A stretch of 64,000 nt of DNA, taken from positions 366,431,667 through 366,495,666 of the forward strand of contig NC_081415.1 of the NCBI RefSeq assembly GCF_030272615.1, given 5' to 3'. The notes below the pieces were generated by a model, which worked only from the letters and a program-made list of their open reading frames with translations, had not been told where the DNA came from and did no database searches. The translations under genes and the position numbers were made by a program. The DNA comes from Cryptomeria japonica (taxonomy: Eukaryota; Streptophyta; Pinopsida; Cupressales; Cupressaceae). The number at the start of each line of letters is the position of its first letter. Position 1 is the stretch's first letter. Below, in pieces: positions 22,742 to 33,239 of this stretch.

Positions 22742-23845
22742 TGTTGGCTTGATGATGATTATAATAAATTCATCATATGTTATCATTGATGAAATACATA
22801 CACACACATATGTTCATATTGTCTACCGGTATAACTTCAAAGTTGTTTATACTACAACCGATATACTAGAGGTTTATATCTAACTGGTACTTGGTATCAA
22901 CCGGTATATATGCATGGAGATAACCAGTGGTTATACATAACTCGACATCAACATGAAGATCCAGTGGAGATTATCATAGGAGCATCAAGGATAAGCAGTT
23001 TATATGTTTAACTCCAACTGGTATTGATTGTTCCAACTGGTATTCATTGATTATGTGATGTGTTATCACAAGTCGTGATGAGTTATCCTTACCGACAAGT
23101 TTTGGCGGTATTTTTGTGATGAGTTATGATCATTTGACCAGAAATACTACACCTAGGTAATTGTGTTATGATTTCTAGAGGCCGACATGAAATCTAAATG
23201 TTTATTTATTGACAACACAATGAATTATTTTGTACGAGTGAAAGTGATATGTTATGTGCGAAGGCAAAAATGTTAAGTCACAGAGTATGTTGGTAAAGAA
23301 GTGTTAAGTGCATAGAAGAGGATCTATACAAGCAAGTTGTGCTACTACTAGATCACATCACCTGTTGTTTTCTAACCAATGCAATAGTCAAATCCCCTAA
23401 CTGGGTAAGCTCTAACAAGCTTCATTGTTCAAATCCTCTAACCGGGTGATCCATTAGATTGGATTTTCAAATCCTCCACCGAGGTTACTCCTTACAGGGT
23501 ACTACCTTTTATAGGTATAGCTTTTAACTAAGCTTTAGGATCTTTAATAGGATTCTCTCCTAGTAGAGCACTTTTGTAGACCCTAACCAACCAGTTATCT
23601 ATTATTGCAGATAGTAAACTTGTGAGTCCCATCTCACTGTGTTTTTTACCTATTTGGGTTTTCCACGTATAAACACTTGTTTTATGGTGGATGTTTTACT
23701 TATTGTGGATGTTGTTATATCATTTTTTATTGCATGCATATTGTTCAACAAACTTGCTAAGTTTATCTACTAGTCAGTGTTTAAAGTAGTATTATTTTTG
23801 GTGTCACTGACTCACCCCCCCTCTCAGTGCTTTACAAGTCCATCA
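22742..23845 (+). repeat. Z2 3' LTR
   Basis: Same start and end as the 5' LTR. It is 22 bp longer because of small insertions, including one near 23695 with an extra GTTTTACTTATTGTGGAT-like segment. Confidence 0.92.
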
Positions 23846-23850
23846 GGTGA

Positions 23851-25168
23851 AATCTCCAAAACTAAGAGTTCCAAGAAAGAAAGCCTGCTTATGTTGATCT
23901 CCAAAGTGTTTAGCATTTGAGACACTTAATTGTCTTACAATCTCCAAACATGCTATTCTATCAGGAACACATTTTGGTAACATGTATGGGCTTCCTTCAA
24001 ATCCATAGATCCTAAAACAAGTAAATTTCTTGTGCATTTACCAATCTCCCTAGTTATGACTCACAATTTGACTATCATCAAAATCTTTAGGCCTTAAAAA
24101 TGTCTTAATATCATTTGAAATTGATCCATCACAAGGAACTTCGTACATCTTGTATAATGGTTTCTCTATCCACTCTTCAAATTTTATGTAGTTTGATCTC
24201 ACATAACAAGAGTCCCAAATAGAAGTCCATAATTAAACCGGTTGTTCCTCCCCTTCCTAATTTCTAGTATTAATCACTAACTCCTCGGGCCACATACCCC
24301 TGAAACATCCATAAAATAATACTAAATGCATCAACAATGAATAAAACTTTAAATTAGGGCTTTTGTTATCCCTAAGGTCCAGGAAAACCTCATGTAACTT
24401 TTCTACCAAATAAGAGGCATAACCAAATGGATTGGGCTCATACATTTGGATATTTAAGGCTAAGAATAACGACCCAGTACTCATTAGATCAAGAACTTCA
24501 ACTCCTCCTAACTGCCCACAAGACATATAAGTATATTATAGGTAATGTCTGAATAACTCAATGTTGAATGGTGGCCCATCCTATTTTGTTAGTATACTTG
24601 CCTCCTTCTTATGGATAGCTAACTTCCACCCAATATATGTTGTATCCATTCTGAGATATTCTTCTTCCAATTCTTTGAAAGACAAGTGTTTATTAGGGTT
24701 GGGGTCCACGTTAAATACTTCATTCAGTGTACCAACAGAAAACCTAATAAAGGCATCTCCATTGGGGGCCTGAATATACCTCCCCACAAAAATATAGTTT
24801 TTCACTAGGGTTTCTAGAAATTTCACACTTACAAACACATTTGGGACAATCAACTTATCCAAATTGGTCTTCCATGGGTTGCATAGTGGCATTTCCTTGT
24901 CTCTTCTTAGGTAGTGAAATAGGAACAATTTGTATCCTCTAACTTTGGTCCACACATCTCCAACATTTTTGTATTTATGTTCCAATTGTTCCCTCCCCAA
25001 CAAATATTGTTTTTATCTTCTGGACTTAGGGCCTAGTGCTTACATTTGTTGTATCATATCTTGGTTCAGTCTTCAAATCGAGGCTTCCTCTTCTTTCTTA
25101 GATTTCTTAGCCCTAGATTTAGAGCTTTTTATCGCTCTTTTCTTTCCTGTGGAACTCAAAGACTCCAT
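23851..25168 (-). pseudogene. Gene Y, N-terminal part
   Basis: Start chosen at ATG 25168 ('MESLSSTGKKRAIKSSKSRA'), followed by a basic, nuclear-localisation-like stretch. The frame then stays the same through 25003-24581, 24526-24257 and 24037-23851, broken by stops (near 25070, 24578, 24527, 24255 and 24038). Blocks: 'YKLFLFHYLRRDKEMPLCNP', 'YIQAPNGDAFIRFSVGTLNE', 'GQLGGVEVLDLMSTGSLF', 'SPNLKFYSLLMHLVLFYG' and 'QIVSHNWGDW'. It ends at the Z2 insertion ('FFLGTLSFGDF') and continues in frame at 16448. The family is unknown. The 'NLKF...LLMHLVLFYG' block resembles 'NLKFKFGQLLIGLFFYF' of Z. Confidence 0.72.
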
Positions 25169-25359
25169 TTTTGCAATCACATTTTTTTGCTCTAACTCTC
25201 AAGAATTCAATTCTCTATTCTATCAATTTCTTTGTTGTGTAAATTTTTTAATGACGATCCTCTCATAAATCTACTTCGTGTGAACCATAAATAAATCTAC
25301 CTAATGCAAGCATTTAATAAAATCTCACTATTTCAATTTTAAATTATGATACAACAATG

Positions 25360-26050
25360 GCTCATAGGTGTATGTCTCTCCAATGAAACTTCATCTTTTG
25401 TGCCATCAACAAAATCCTTTTTCCTTTTAGAAACTTTATCTTTCCTATCAGGGTAACATAAGTCAATGACACTCCTGCTTTATCGGTATATGTCAACCCG
25501 ATACTATCATCGGGCATTGGGGTAACTTCAAATGTGTCATGGCGACAAGCATAGTTTTCCTGATGACCTTTTCCTTTGGCATAACTTTTACTACTACATC
25601 TTTGTCCATCGACATAATCTGTCTCGATGATCTTCTGACCAATCACTTCATCGGGCATCGGGGAGACTCAAAATGACACATCCTGACTCCTTTGGCTACT
25701 CTGGTGATCTTTCTTTGTTATAACCTTCACTGATGCACTTTTATCCTTTTTTGTGTTCATTAGGATAAGTCTTACAGATACCCTCAATGGCTTTCGACAA
25801 GACAATATTTTTCCTTTGCCGCCAGTGTATATTTTTCCGATGACCATAATTGGTATATGTTTCCCCGATCTACCTGACTTCATTGGCTCCTTGGAAATGA
25901 TCGATATGACTTCCACCAATGCATCTAACTTCAGCTTATCATGCTTATACATCAGTATATGATATCCCGACCATGCGCTACTCATTTTTTCTAAGTGTTT
26001 TCATCGAGATAACTTTGGTTGATAGTACAAGTTTCAATTGTTTGCAACTT
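25360..26050 (+). repeat. Internal copy of CACTA subterminal-type repeats
   Basis: Same direction as 10195-10930. Shared units include 'GGATAAGTCTTACAGATA', 'GGCTTTCGACAAGACAATAT', 'CATCGGGCATTGGGG' and 'CTTTTCCTTTGGCATAAC'. It separates the divergently oriented gene Y (minus, start 25168) and the SET/transposase-like gene (plus). It could be a shared promoter region with TNPA-type binding sites, or the relic of an older nested CACTA element. No terminal CACTA repeat is visible at its edges. Confidence 0.65.
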
Positions 26051-26930
26051 TTACTTCATCTTATGGATACAAATGTTTATAATCTGCTTAATAGATTCAA
26101 TATAAATTGAACAAAACCTCTAACACACATAGGAGCTTTGTTGTTTCTTGCCATGATCTCTGAGATTCTTTTTGAAATATACACTTGGGTTTTAAATATG
26201 CGTATCATGTAATGCTTATGATGCTCAATTGTTGGTGCTGATTATATGTATATCTTTTGTCTAATATTGTCATCCTTGGTGGAAATAGGTAATTGACTAT
26301 AGACATCATCAACCCTTTTGTTGAGGACCCTGCACTTTCTAGATAAACGAAAGGTAAGGAAAAAAATATATACATTGATTATGATGTCTACATATTGTTC
26401 ATGATGTCTACTATGTAATTTTTATCATACGTATCATGTAATTTTAGCTAACATAAGATAAATGAATTACATATGTATAAACCTAAACCCATTTGATGAG
26501 GATTGTGCACAGTGTCATGGAACGACAGGTATAAGTCAATACGCCCTATAGAAACCATTTATTAATTCATTGCTTTCTCTTTAATAATAAGCCAAGTTTT
26601 AGCAACAATATATTGTCAAAACTTTGATTTTTTTTTCTCATCAAAACCACATGTTATAGCTCATTCCACCTTCTCGGCCCTCCTATATGCAATAAATCTA
26701 ATACAGTTATCAACAATTGAGGCCCCAGTTGGGCTTATTCAAATTTTAATCTCAACATCAACTTTAGGGCTGACTTCTTCATTTGATGGAGTGCAAGTAC
26801 CACCAAATAGGTATTTGTCAGATCTGTCTTCCTCGAGTGAGGCAAATTCGGGATGAGGAGATGAAAATGAGACATGTAGTGTGTCTAAAAGAGGGAGATC
26901 AATTAGAGGTCAAAATATTAGGAGAAATTC
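26051..26930 (+). other. Upstream region of the SET/transposase-like pseudogene
   Basis: Possible first-exon relics end at donor-like sites 'AACGAAAG|GTAAGG' (~26350) and 'ACGACAG|GTATAAG' (~26530). Coding with stops appears from about 26760. No start codon can be assigned. Confidence 0.3.
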
Positions 26931-26939
26931 AATAAACGC

Positions 26940-27540
26940 ATGCAATTTTTTTTTGCTCAAGGGGGGTCATGTTCTTATGATGATGAGAGCATAGGCGACA
27001 TCGAGGTGCCCTTTAGGTACAAACATCTACAGAAACAATGGGTACCCAAGGAACTTCCTGCAATAAACACTGATTTTTTTGTTAACGAGAGGATATATCG
27101 CATAGCACCATCGTCATTACATGGTTTGGGCCTATTTTCCATGGACGACATAAAGGTCCATTACAACAAAGTTTCTGAATTGATGGAGTATGTCGAACCT
27201 TGTTACAATTATAAAAATTGGATGCAGATTGTTCGATATAGAAAAAGTATGCGTAGATATGCACTCTCAGTGAATTATATACAATAGAAAGATAATGATC
27301 AAAGTAAAAGAGTGGCTATGTACATTGATGGAAGGCCAAAAGCAATAGGGAATATTGCAGGTTTTATAAATAGTACATGACCTGGGTCAACTAATAAGCA
27401 ACCTAATTGCATATTTGAGGCGTGTGAGGGAAATCGTGTATTTGTATGTGTGATAAAATCAATAAGTGCAGGGGAAGAGCTGCTAATCGATTACAATTTG
27501 AATTTCATAGATACAAACAAAGTTACTATCATGGGGGTGG
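26940..27540 (+). pseudogene. SET-domain (protein lysine methyltransferase-like) exon
   Basis: Open at 26940-27287, then in the same frame through two stops (27285-27287 and about 27378) to 27540. SET landmarks in order: 'SSLHGLGLFSMDDIKV' (the G-x-G-lfa entry), 'IGNIAGFINST' and 'KQPNCIFEACEGNRVFVCVI' (the NHxxxPNC equivalent, with the usual NHS altered to GFINS), and 'ISAGEELLIDYNLN' (the GEEL-x-x-DY motif). SET enzymes transfer methyl groups to lysines, mainly on histones. The stops make this copy non-functional. It sits upstream of exons resembling En/Spm transposase and in the same orientation, so it may have been one fused gene. Confidence 0.75.
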
Positions 27541-27845
27541 TACATACTATATACCATTTAAACCAACCTTCAATTAATAACTCTCCAATATACCATTTTA
27601 TTATTGTTTTTTTGCTAAGTCTACTAGTTTCATTTCGCTAATGTATTTTTTTATATTTAATCTTTATCACAGGGCGACATTCATCTGACACATAACATAG
27701 GCAGGGATGTAGCTCCCAACCCTTCTACCCAGTAGGTAAACCTCATTTTAACTGTACAAATTAGATAGAAGCAAAATGTTATATTATTATGTTCTTTTCT
27801 TAAGGGTTTTCGAGTAATTTTGATAATGTTACTAATATTCTTGTC

Positions 27846-28080
27846 ACAAACAGATGTTTGGGGAAAGGCACCTACATTACCTAATGACAATACAACAGTG
27901 GACTCACTATTATACGATGATGACATCGCATATTCCACAGACCCTGTCGCAATGATGAGAAAGATCCAAAAAAAAGGTAATAGAGAAATTATTGCTCTGG
28001 CATACCAAGTCCCTCAAACTGATGCAATAAAAGAGAGGTTGCAACAATTGACATAGAAAGCACAAAACATGCAAGTAAGC
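27846..28080 (+). pseudogene. Putative exon of the SET/transposase-like gene
   Basis: Acceptor 'CACAAACAG' just before 27852, open reading 'WGKAPTLPNDNTTVDSLLYD' to a stop at 28056, and donor-like 'ATGCAAGTAAGC' near 28072. The reading includes 'MMRKIQKKGNREIIALAYQV'. Smaller possible exons follow at 28166-28214 and 28322-28420, each with AG/GT edges. No domain is recognised. Confidence 0.4.
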
Positions 28081-28529
28081 AGTAATAAAATCTTTAATTA
28101 TAAATGGTTTATAATTTATACTCTTTTATGTCAGGAACTAAAATATGTATGTATTGTTTTTATAGGAAATATTGCATCCTCATCAAGCTGGTGGCCATGA
28201 TCATGGTACTCCAGGTAGTTCAGGTGATGTCCATGTTCCATACATTAAAACTACTTGTTTAAAAAATTGGTTCTAGGTCCTCATTGTGTTATTGTTCATA
28301 TATTTAATGTATTATTTTTCAGGTGATGTCCATGTTCCTGTGCAAACGCTGCCTCATCAAATCCCATCATCCCCACCTATATTGCCAACTGCAATGTCGG
28401 CAACACGCAATATGCAGACATGAAATAGTGCACATCATACTTACCCCGAAGTTGGTAGATCCCTCTTTTTCTCTCTCTTTTACTATGTATTTATTTCCCT
28501 TGAAGTGTTCTTTCTTGGGGACATTTCAT

Positions 28530-29565
28530 AGTGGATTCATTTTCTATAGCAAGACATGTACATGAGGATGCAAAGGCCACTAATGGTGATACCATAGAAA
28601 CATTTCATGCATCTTCCCGTATTGATAGTACGGGAACATTGCTGGTCACATTTATGGTGACAGAATATTTGCTTCCCATAAAGATAGAGAAGGTTCCAAG
28701 AACTTTAAAATTATTATGTTGTATAGAGTAATTGTAATTTACTTATTGGTCACTCATTTTGGACTAATCATCCCATGATTTCTTTGCACGAAATGATATT
28801 TTTTATAAAAATCTTAATAAAATTACATTGGAGATCTTTGGGCCCACCTTACGTAAACTGTGGAATGAGCAAGAAAAAAAGTTAAAAGATGAGCTCATAA
28901 ACCGTTTGGTTGGGTTGTTCGGAAATGACACATTCAAGAAAAGAAAGGTCCTTAACCAAGCTGGCAAACATCTAAAGTATGTGAGGGACCAGTATAGGAC
29001 ACATTTAGAGAAGAACAAAAAGTACAAGCGTCCCCCCATGATTCTAGAGAGGGAGTGGAAGGACCTGATTTTGGATGCAAAAGAGAGAGTTGAAAGGAAA
29101 AAAGAAAATACAACACTAGGCAGAAGAAGGTATGTGATACTATTAAGAATGTAATTATGTACTAATTACTATTTATATTTATATAATCTAACATATTTCA
29201 AAATTTTCATAGAATGTTCAACACATCAAAGGCAACTAAGGTGAGACTAGAAAAGAATAGGCAACACAAACTTGACTCTGGTGATTATATGAAAGTTGTC
29301 GCATGAATTGTAAGTATCAATAAATGAAATATCGTATCGAAATAATAAATTCCAAACAATTTTTTTAATAATTAAATAATACAAGCAAAATTCATGATAT
29401 TAAGCAAAAAATGCAGGGCTCTAAATTCAATAGAGTGCCCACAGAAGATGACATGAAAATTGCCTTTCGGGAGGGCTATAGAGCCGTGGTTGAACATCTA
29501 AAAGGATTGAGTGGGCAAACAGAAGAATCTAGTAGATCTGTCAATCATGTAAATAAGCTAAATGA
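28530..29565 (+). pseudogene. En/Spm-type plant transposase-like exons
   Basis: Exon at about 28828-29130 reads 'EIFGPTLRKLWNEQEKKLKD', 'AGKHLKYVRDQYRTHLEKNK' and 'RPPMILEREWKDLILDAKER', and ends at donor GGTATGTG. The next exon (29212-29309, 'TSKATKVRLEKNRQHKLDSG') has a stop in 'VVA*I' and donor GTAAGT. The next (29418-29560, 'GSKFNRVPTEDDMKIAFREG') follows acceptor ATGCAG. The layout, with a basic helical block, a 'P-x-x-x-x-x-x-W' block, then 'K...R...N/R...H..GSGG'-like and 'P...E' blocks, resembles the Ptta/En/Spm plant transposase family (Transposase_24, TNPA-like accessory protein). That is recognition by eye, not a search. Confidence 0.5.
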
Positions 29566-29780
29566 AAAGTATTTAAAATTCAATACTTGAGAAATAATCT
29601 ATTCGATGTTAATTTCCAACATAATGTTACTATATTTGTTTTAAATAATCAAGCAATCATAACAATGCACATGATATTGGAATGCAGACTACATAGGGTA
29701 GAACACAACCTTCATATGATGAAGTTCATGGTGTGCATCCCAGTACTGGAGGTATTCACGTGCTAAACACATTTTTTTTA

Positions 29781-30300
29781 TGTAATGATTATTACAATTA
29801 AACATCTTTAATTTAAATTGGTGTAGTAATTAATGTAACCTTTTTTGTTTTTATTTTAGAGCATGTAGACCATGGTGAGAAAGTTGAGCATGATCTAGGT
29901 AGACAACATTAGAAACATGATGGGGCCCCACCAAGTAAAGAGGACCATTGTTATTCCTTTAAACACATTTAATTGCAATTGGTGTATTGATTAATGTAAC
30001 CTTTTGTGTTTCAACTCAAGAGGATTTAGAGGGTGTTCAAGATGTTGAGGATGAGCATGTAATGATTATTATAATTAAACATCTTTAATTGAAATTGGTG
30101 TAGTAATTAATGTAACCTTTTTTGTTTTTATTTTAGAGCATTTAGACCATGGTGAGCAAGTTGAGCATGATCCAGGTACACAACATCAGGAACGTGATGG
30201 GGCCCCACCAGGTAAAGAGGACCACTTTTATTCCTTTAAACAAATTTAATTGCAATGGGTGTATTGATTAATGTAGCCTTTTGTGTTTCAACTCTAGAGG
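29781..30300 (+). repeat. Intragenic tandem duplication, 278-bp period
   Basis: 'TGTAATGATTATTACAATTA' at 29781 recurs (one change) at 30059. Each unit holds two small exons with intact acceptor/donor edges: one reading 'EH(V/L)DHGE(K/Q)VEHD' and one starting 'GGATTTAGAGGGTGTT'. The unit therefore duplicated a pair of exons. Confidence 0.85.
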
Positions 30301-30474
30301 ATTTAGAGGGTGTTTAGGATGTTAAGGATGAGGCTAGACAAAATGATCGAGAAGATGATTTGGCCCCATTAGGTAAAGAGCACCCCTATAATTTTCTTTT
30401 AATTAATGAAATACTTGTAACAATAATAATAAAACTCATGAATTTAACCCATTTCTTTATTATTGCAGTGGACC

Positions 30475-30635
30475 CCCCTTTGCATACCTGTCCTCATCGT
30501 GAGTACAAGACTAGGCGTACATTAACTAGATCACGAGAAGAGGGCAAAAGAACTGAAGAAGGGACAAATGATGAAGACAATGATCGTCCACTTAGTCTTT
30601 ACCTCCAAGCTTCAAAAAGAAAGAAAAAAAAATGA
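30475..30635 (+). pseudogene. Last exon of the SET/transposase-like gene
   Basis: Acceptor TTATTGCAG, then 'VDPPLHTCPHREYKTRRTLT' and a charged tail ending in a lysine/arginine-rich nuclear-localisation-like run 'SKRKKKK' and a stop at 30635. A 'TTGTAATCTTATTATATG' follows. It is the end of the plus-strand coding series in the CACTA element. Confidence 0.5.
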
Positions 30636-30659
30636 TTGTAATCTTATTATATGTTAACA

Positions 30660-30865
30660 AATGGATTTTATGTGTTAATGAGTGTTAATGAATGATATGT
30701 GTTAATGAATATTGATGAATGTTACTTGCTAATGAATATTAATGAATGATATGTGTTAATGAATGTTGAATTTTAATGAATGTTATGTGTTAATGGATGT
30801 TAAATGATAATGAATGAATGTTATGTTTCATTAATGGATGAAAGAATGTTAGATGTTAATGGGAA
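30660..30865. repeat. Degenerate tandem repeat, ATGTGTTAATGAATG-type
   Basis: At least nine degenerate units of about 18-22 bp built from 'GTTAATGAATGTTATGT' follow directly after the last exon. It may lie in the 3' UTR. Confidence 0.85.
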
Positions 30866-31650
30866 ATTTAGAGTGATTATAGGGGGGGAGGGGCCAAATG
30901 AGCTTCTAGCTTCACATGGTTGGCCCTGTTAAGTAGAGAATATTAAACTATTCTTAAAACAAAGAGAAGCTCAATAAGGTAACACACTTTTCAATATTTC
31001 ATTATGCTCCACTGTTAATCTTATAGATGCTAAGCATCTTGTTTGCAGGTTACATATTTAGTGTTGTAGGTTGCGAAAATGCTTCTATGAGACAGTTCCC
31101 CATTACAAGTGAATGCATGCCTCATTGGTTTGTGAGTTTATTTTGTTCTAGAATAGACACACTTTCTCTGTTCATTCCTTAACATTTGTTCATTTTGTTC
31201 ATTCATTGTTCATTTTGAGTTTATTTTGGGTCGAATTTAAAGAAAGAGCATGCATAAAAGGAGGTGGCACTGCTGGAAACTGATTATTAAACTAAGTTAC
31301 TGATTCTTCACTAAAACCCCTAGATCCTGATTTTTATTCTGCCTAGGTTCTGGTCCCAACCTAATTCCCCTTGGATTCCTCCAAGGTCCCTCTTATGTGG
31401 TTGGGCCCTCAATGATTATTCATCATCTGTTGTGGCTAATTTTGGGGCAAATTAATAAAGTGGTGTTGGCTGAAAAGTGTATAATTTAAATTGCTATCTC
31501 ATATACGCTACAACCTTTTGTAAGGGGTGTGATCTGACCCAAACTGCTATTGAAATTGAAATTCTAATAAATACACAACCTGTCATCATTGGTGTAATCT
31601 GATCTTTATTTCTATTTTTGTTGATTTCTTCATATTGTCATAAGGATCTG
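30866..31650. other. CACTA interior without recognisable gene
   Basis: Contains a 'GGGGGGGAGGGGCC' tract at about 30880 and otherwise AT-rich sequence. I see no gene, repeat or RNA. Confidence 0.5.
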
Positions 31651-31659
31651 AAACTGTTA

Positions 31660-32490
31660 TAATATTGTACTATTTTGAACCTTTTAATACAATCAATTGT
31701 TTTCCTTCGCATATGTGCTATGAGTTATTTCATTTTCTATAGGCAGTTGTTTGTGATATTATCTAAAGGAGATAAGGTTATTCGTATTCTTATAGTGAAG
31801 TTTATGTTTCTATGTTATTAAATTGGATTAATAGGATCTACTTGCGAATTGTAATTGTTCCTTGTATTTCTTCCCTGGATGGTCCTTTAAGGTTAAGGTT
31901 AAATTCATTCAAGCAGTTTATGATATAAACATTTAGCAGATCTCATAAGAAATAATAACTGACAGATTTACCAAAGGGTGTAGGTTTAAAAACTGTCTCA
32001 CAAATCATATATTAAGTCCTAGAGAAATATAAGACTCTGTAGCCCAAATAACAGGAAAGACCCTGGTCATTCACAAATCACAACCTTTACCATATTAATT
32101 ACTTTTACATTAAAGAAATAGGACTAGTTGAGTAGGACACATAAAACCAGTTAGCAATAGTATACATACTTATAAATTTCAAGTACAAAGATCGAATAGC
32201 TTCCACAACAACGATCTGGAACTCATCTAAAAGCCACCCATCCTAGGAACCTATGCCATTCTGAGATAGGAGGAAGTTATATTAAGATAAACAATCTACT
32301 ATAAAAAACATTAGTTATCAAAAGCCACTAGTGAATAGGTACACCTGCCTAGGTCTTGCAGAGCCTAAAGTGAGGGAGTTAGTAACCAAATAGGTTCACT
32401 CTATAAGTTGGCCAAGTCAATTGGAAGGTTTGATCATAGAAGTTGGAATTTCCTTAGAACCTATCCAATCTTTTGATTTGAGATCCAACA
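31660..32490 (-). repeat. Dispersed repeat Q, minus-strand copy inside CACTA
   Basis: Inverted match to 1556-2370. On the minus strand it starts TGTTGGATCTCAAATC at 32490, next to the right subterminal repeats. It may be a solo LTR inserted at that spot; 'agatc' follows at 32491-32495, but no convincing matching duplication was found on the other side. Confidence 0.65.
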
Positions 32491-32495
32491 AGATC

Positions 32496-33239
32496 ACTAA
32501 TATTAATGCTGCTGATATTAATCCTTTATAATCAACAAAAGTCAACCCGCTGATAACACCGACAAGTAGAAGCATGTGATCGGGATAGCATACACCATTT
32601 AAGTCCGTTGATAGAAAACACACTAGTGGCAATGGGAAATATTATCTTGCCGATAGTCGACGAGGCTATCGATACGACTTATCCCGATGGACACTAGCAA
32701 AAAGTAAAATTCATCAGCAAAGGTTACGACGATAAAGGGTCATCGGTGTAGACAAAAGAAGTCGGGATTTTTTTTTTTTAAATAATCTTGGGGAAGGTCA
32801 GAATTTTGATGAACACCACAAGACAACTGATGATGTTGCCATACCTGCGACGACAAAAATGTCAAACGATGTAGCCTCGTTCATAGTCTTAATTGTCAAA
32901 ATTTTGACATATTCTTGAAGATGGTCCATCGACAAAACACACACTAGTGGCAATGGAGAAATCATGTCTTGTCGATAGCTGATGGGGCTATCAGTAAGAC
33001 TTATCTCGATGAAAACTAGCAAAAGTAAAATGCATTGGCAAAGGTTACGATGGTAGAGGGTCATCAACAAAGATTACAACAATAAAGGATGCAACGAGGT
33101 TAGAATTTTGATGTGTCCTCATCAAACAAGTATGCTGCCTAGTGACAAAGGATAAATCGTGTCTTGCTGATAGTCGATGATACTATGGGTAAGACTTATC
33201 CCGATGGACACTGCCAAAGTAAAAATGCATCGATAAAGG
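32496..33239 (-). repeat. CACTA right subterminal repeats, inner part
   Basis: Inverted relative to 10195-10930. Three degenerate units are marked by 'CACACTAGTGGCAATGG' (32618, 32940, and a decayed one near 33138) and each continues with 'GACTTATCCCGATGGACACT' or close. It ends at the duplication 'aaagg' next to the inserted gypsy element and resumes at 40191. Confidence 0.8.

Larger units (their letters stand above)
16449..23845 (+). mobile_element. LTR retroelement Z2 lacking pol
   Basis: Complete structure of 7397 bp: LTRs 16449-17530 (1082 bp) and 22742-23845 (1104 bp), both TG...CA; primer-binding site after the left LTR; polypurine tract before the right LTR. The flanking 5-mers are agtga/ggtga, a target-site duplication with one change. 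Internal ORFs are a coiled-coil gag with four zinc knuckles and a ~1000-aa unknown ORF. No protease, integrase, reverse transcriptase or RNase H is visible. By eye the two LTRs differ at about 5% over their first 310 bp. It interrupts gene Y. Confidence 0.9.

Noticed and set aside
26051-26110. Right terminus of an internal CACTA element
   Set aside because: No CACTA/TAGTG terminus or 3-bp duplication could be found at either edge of the 25360-26050 block.
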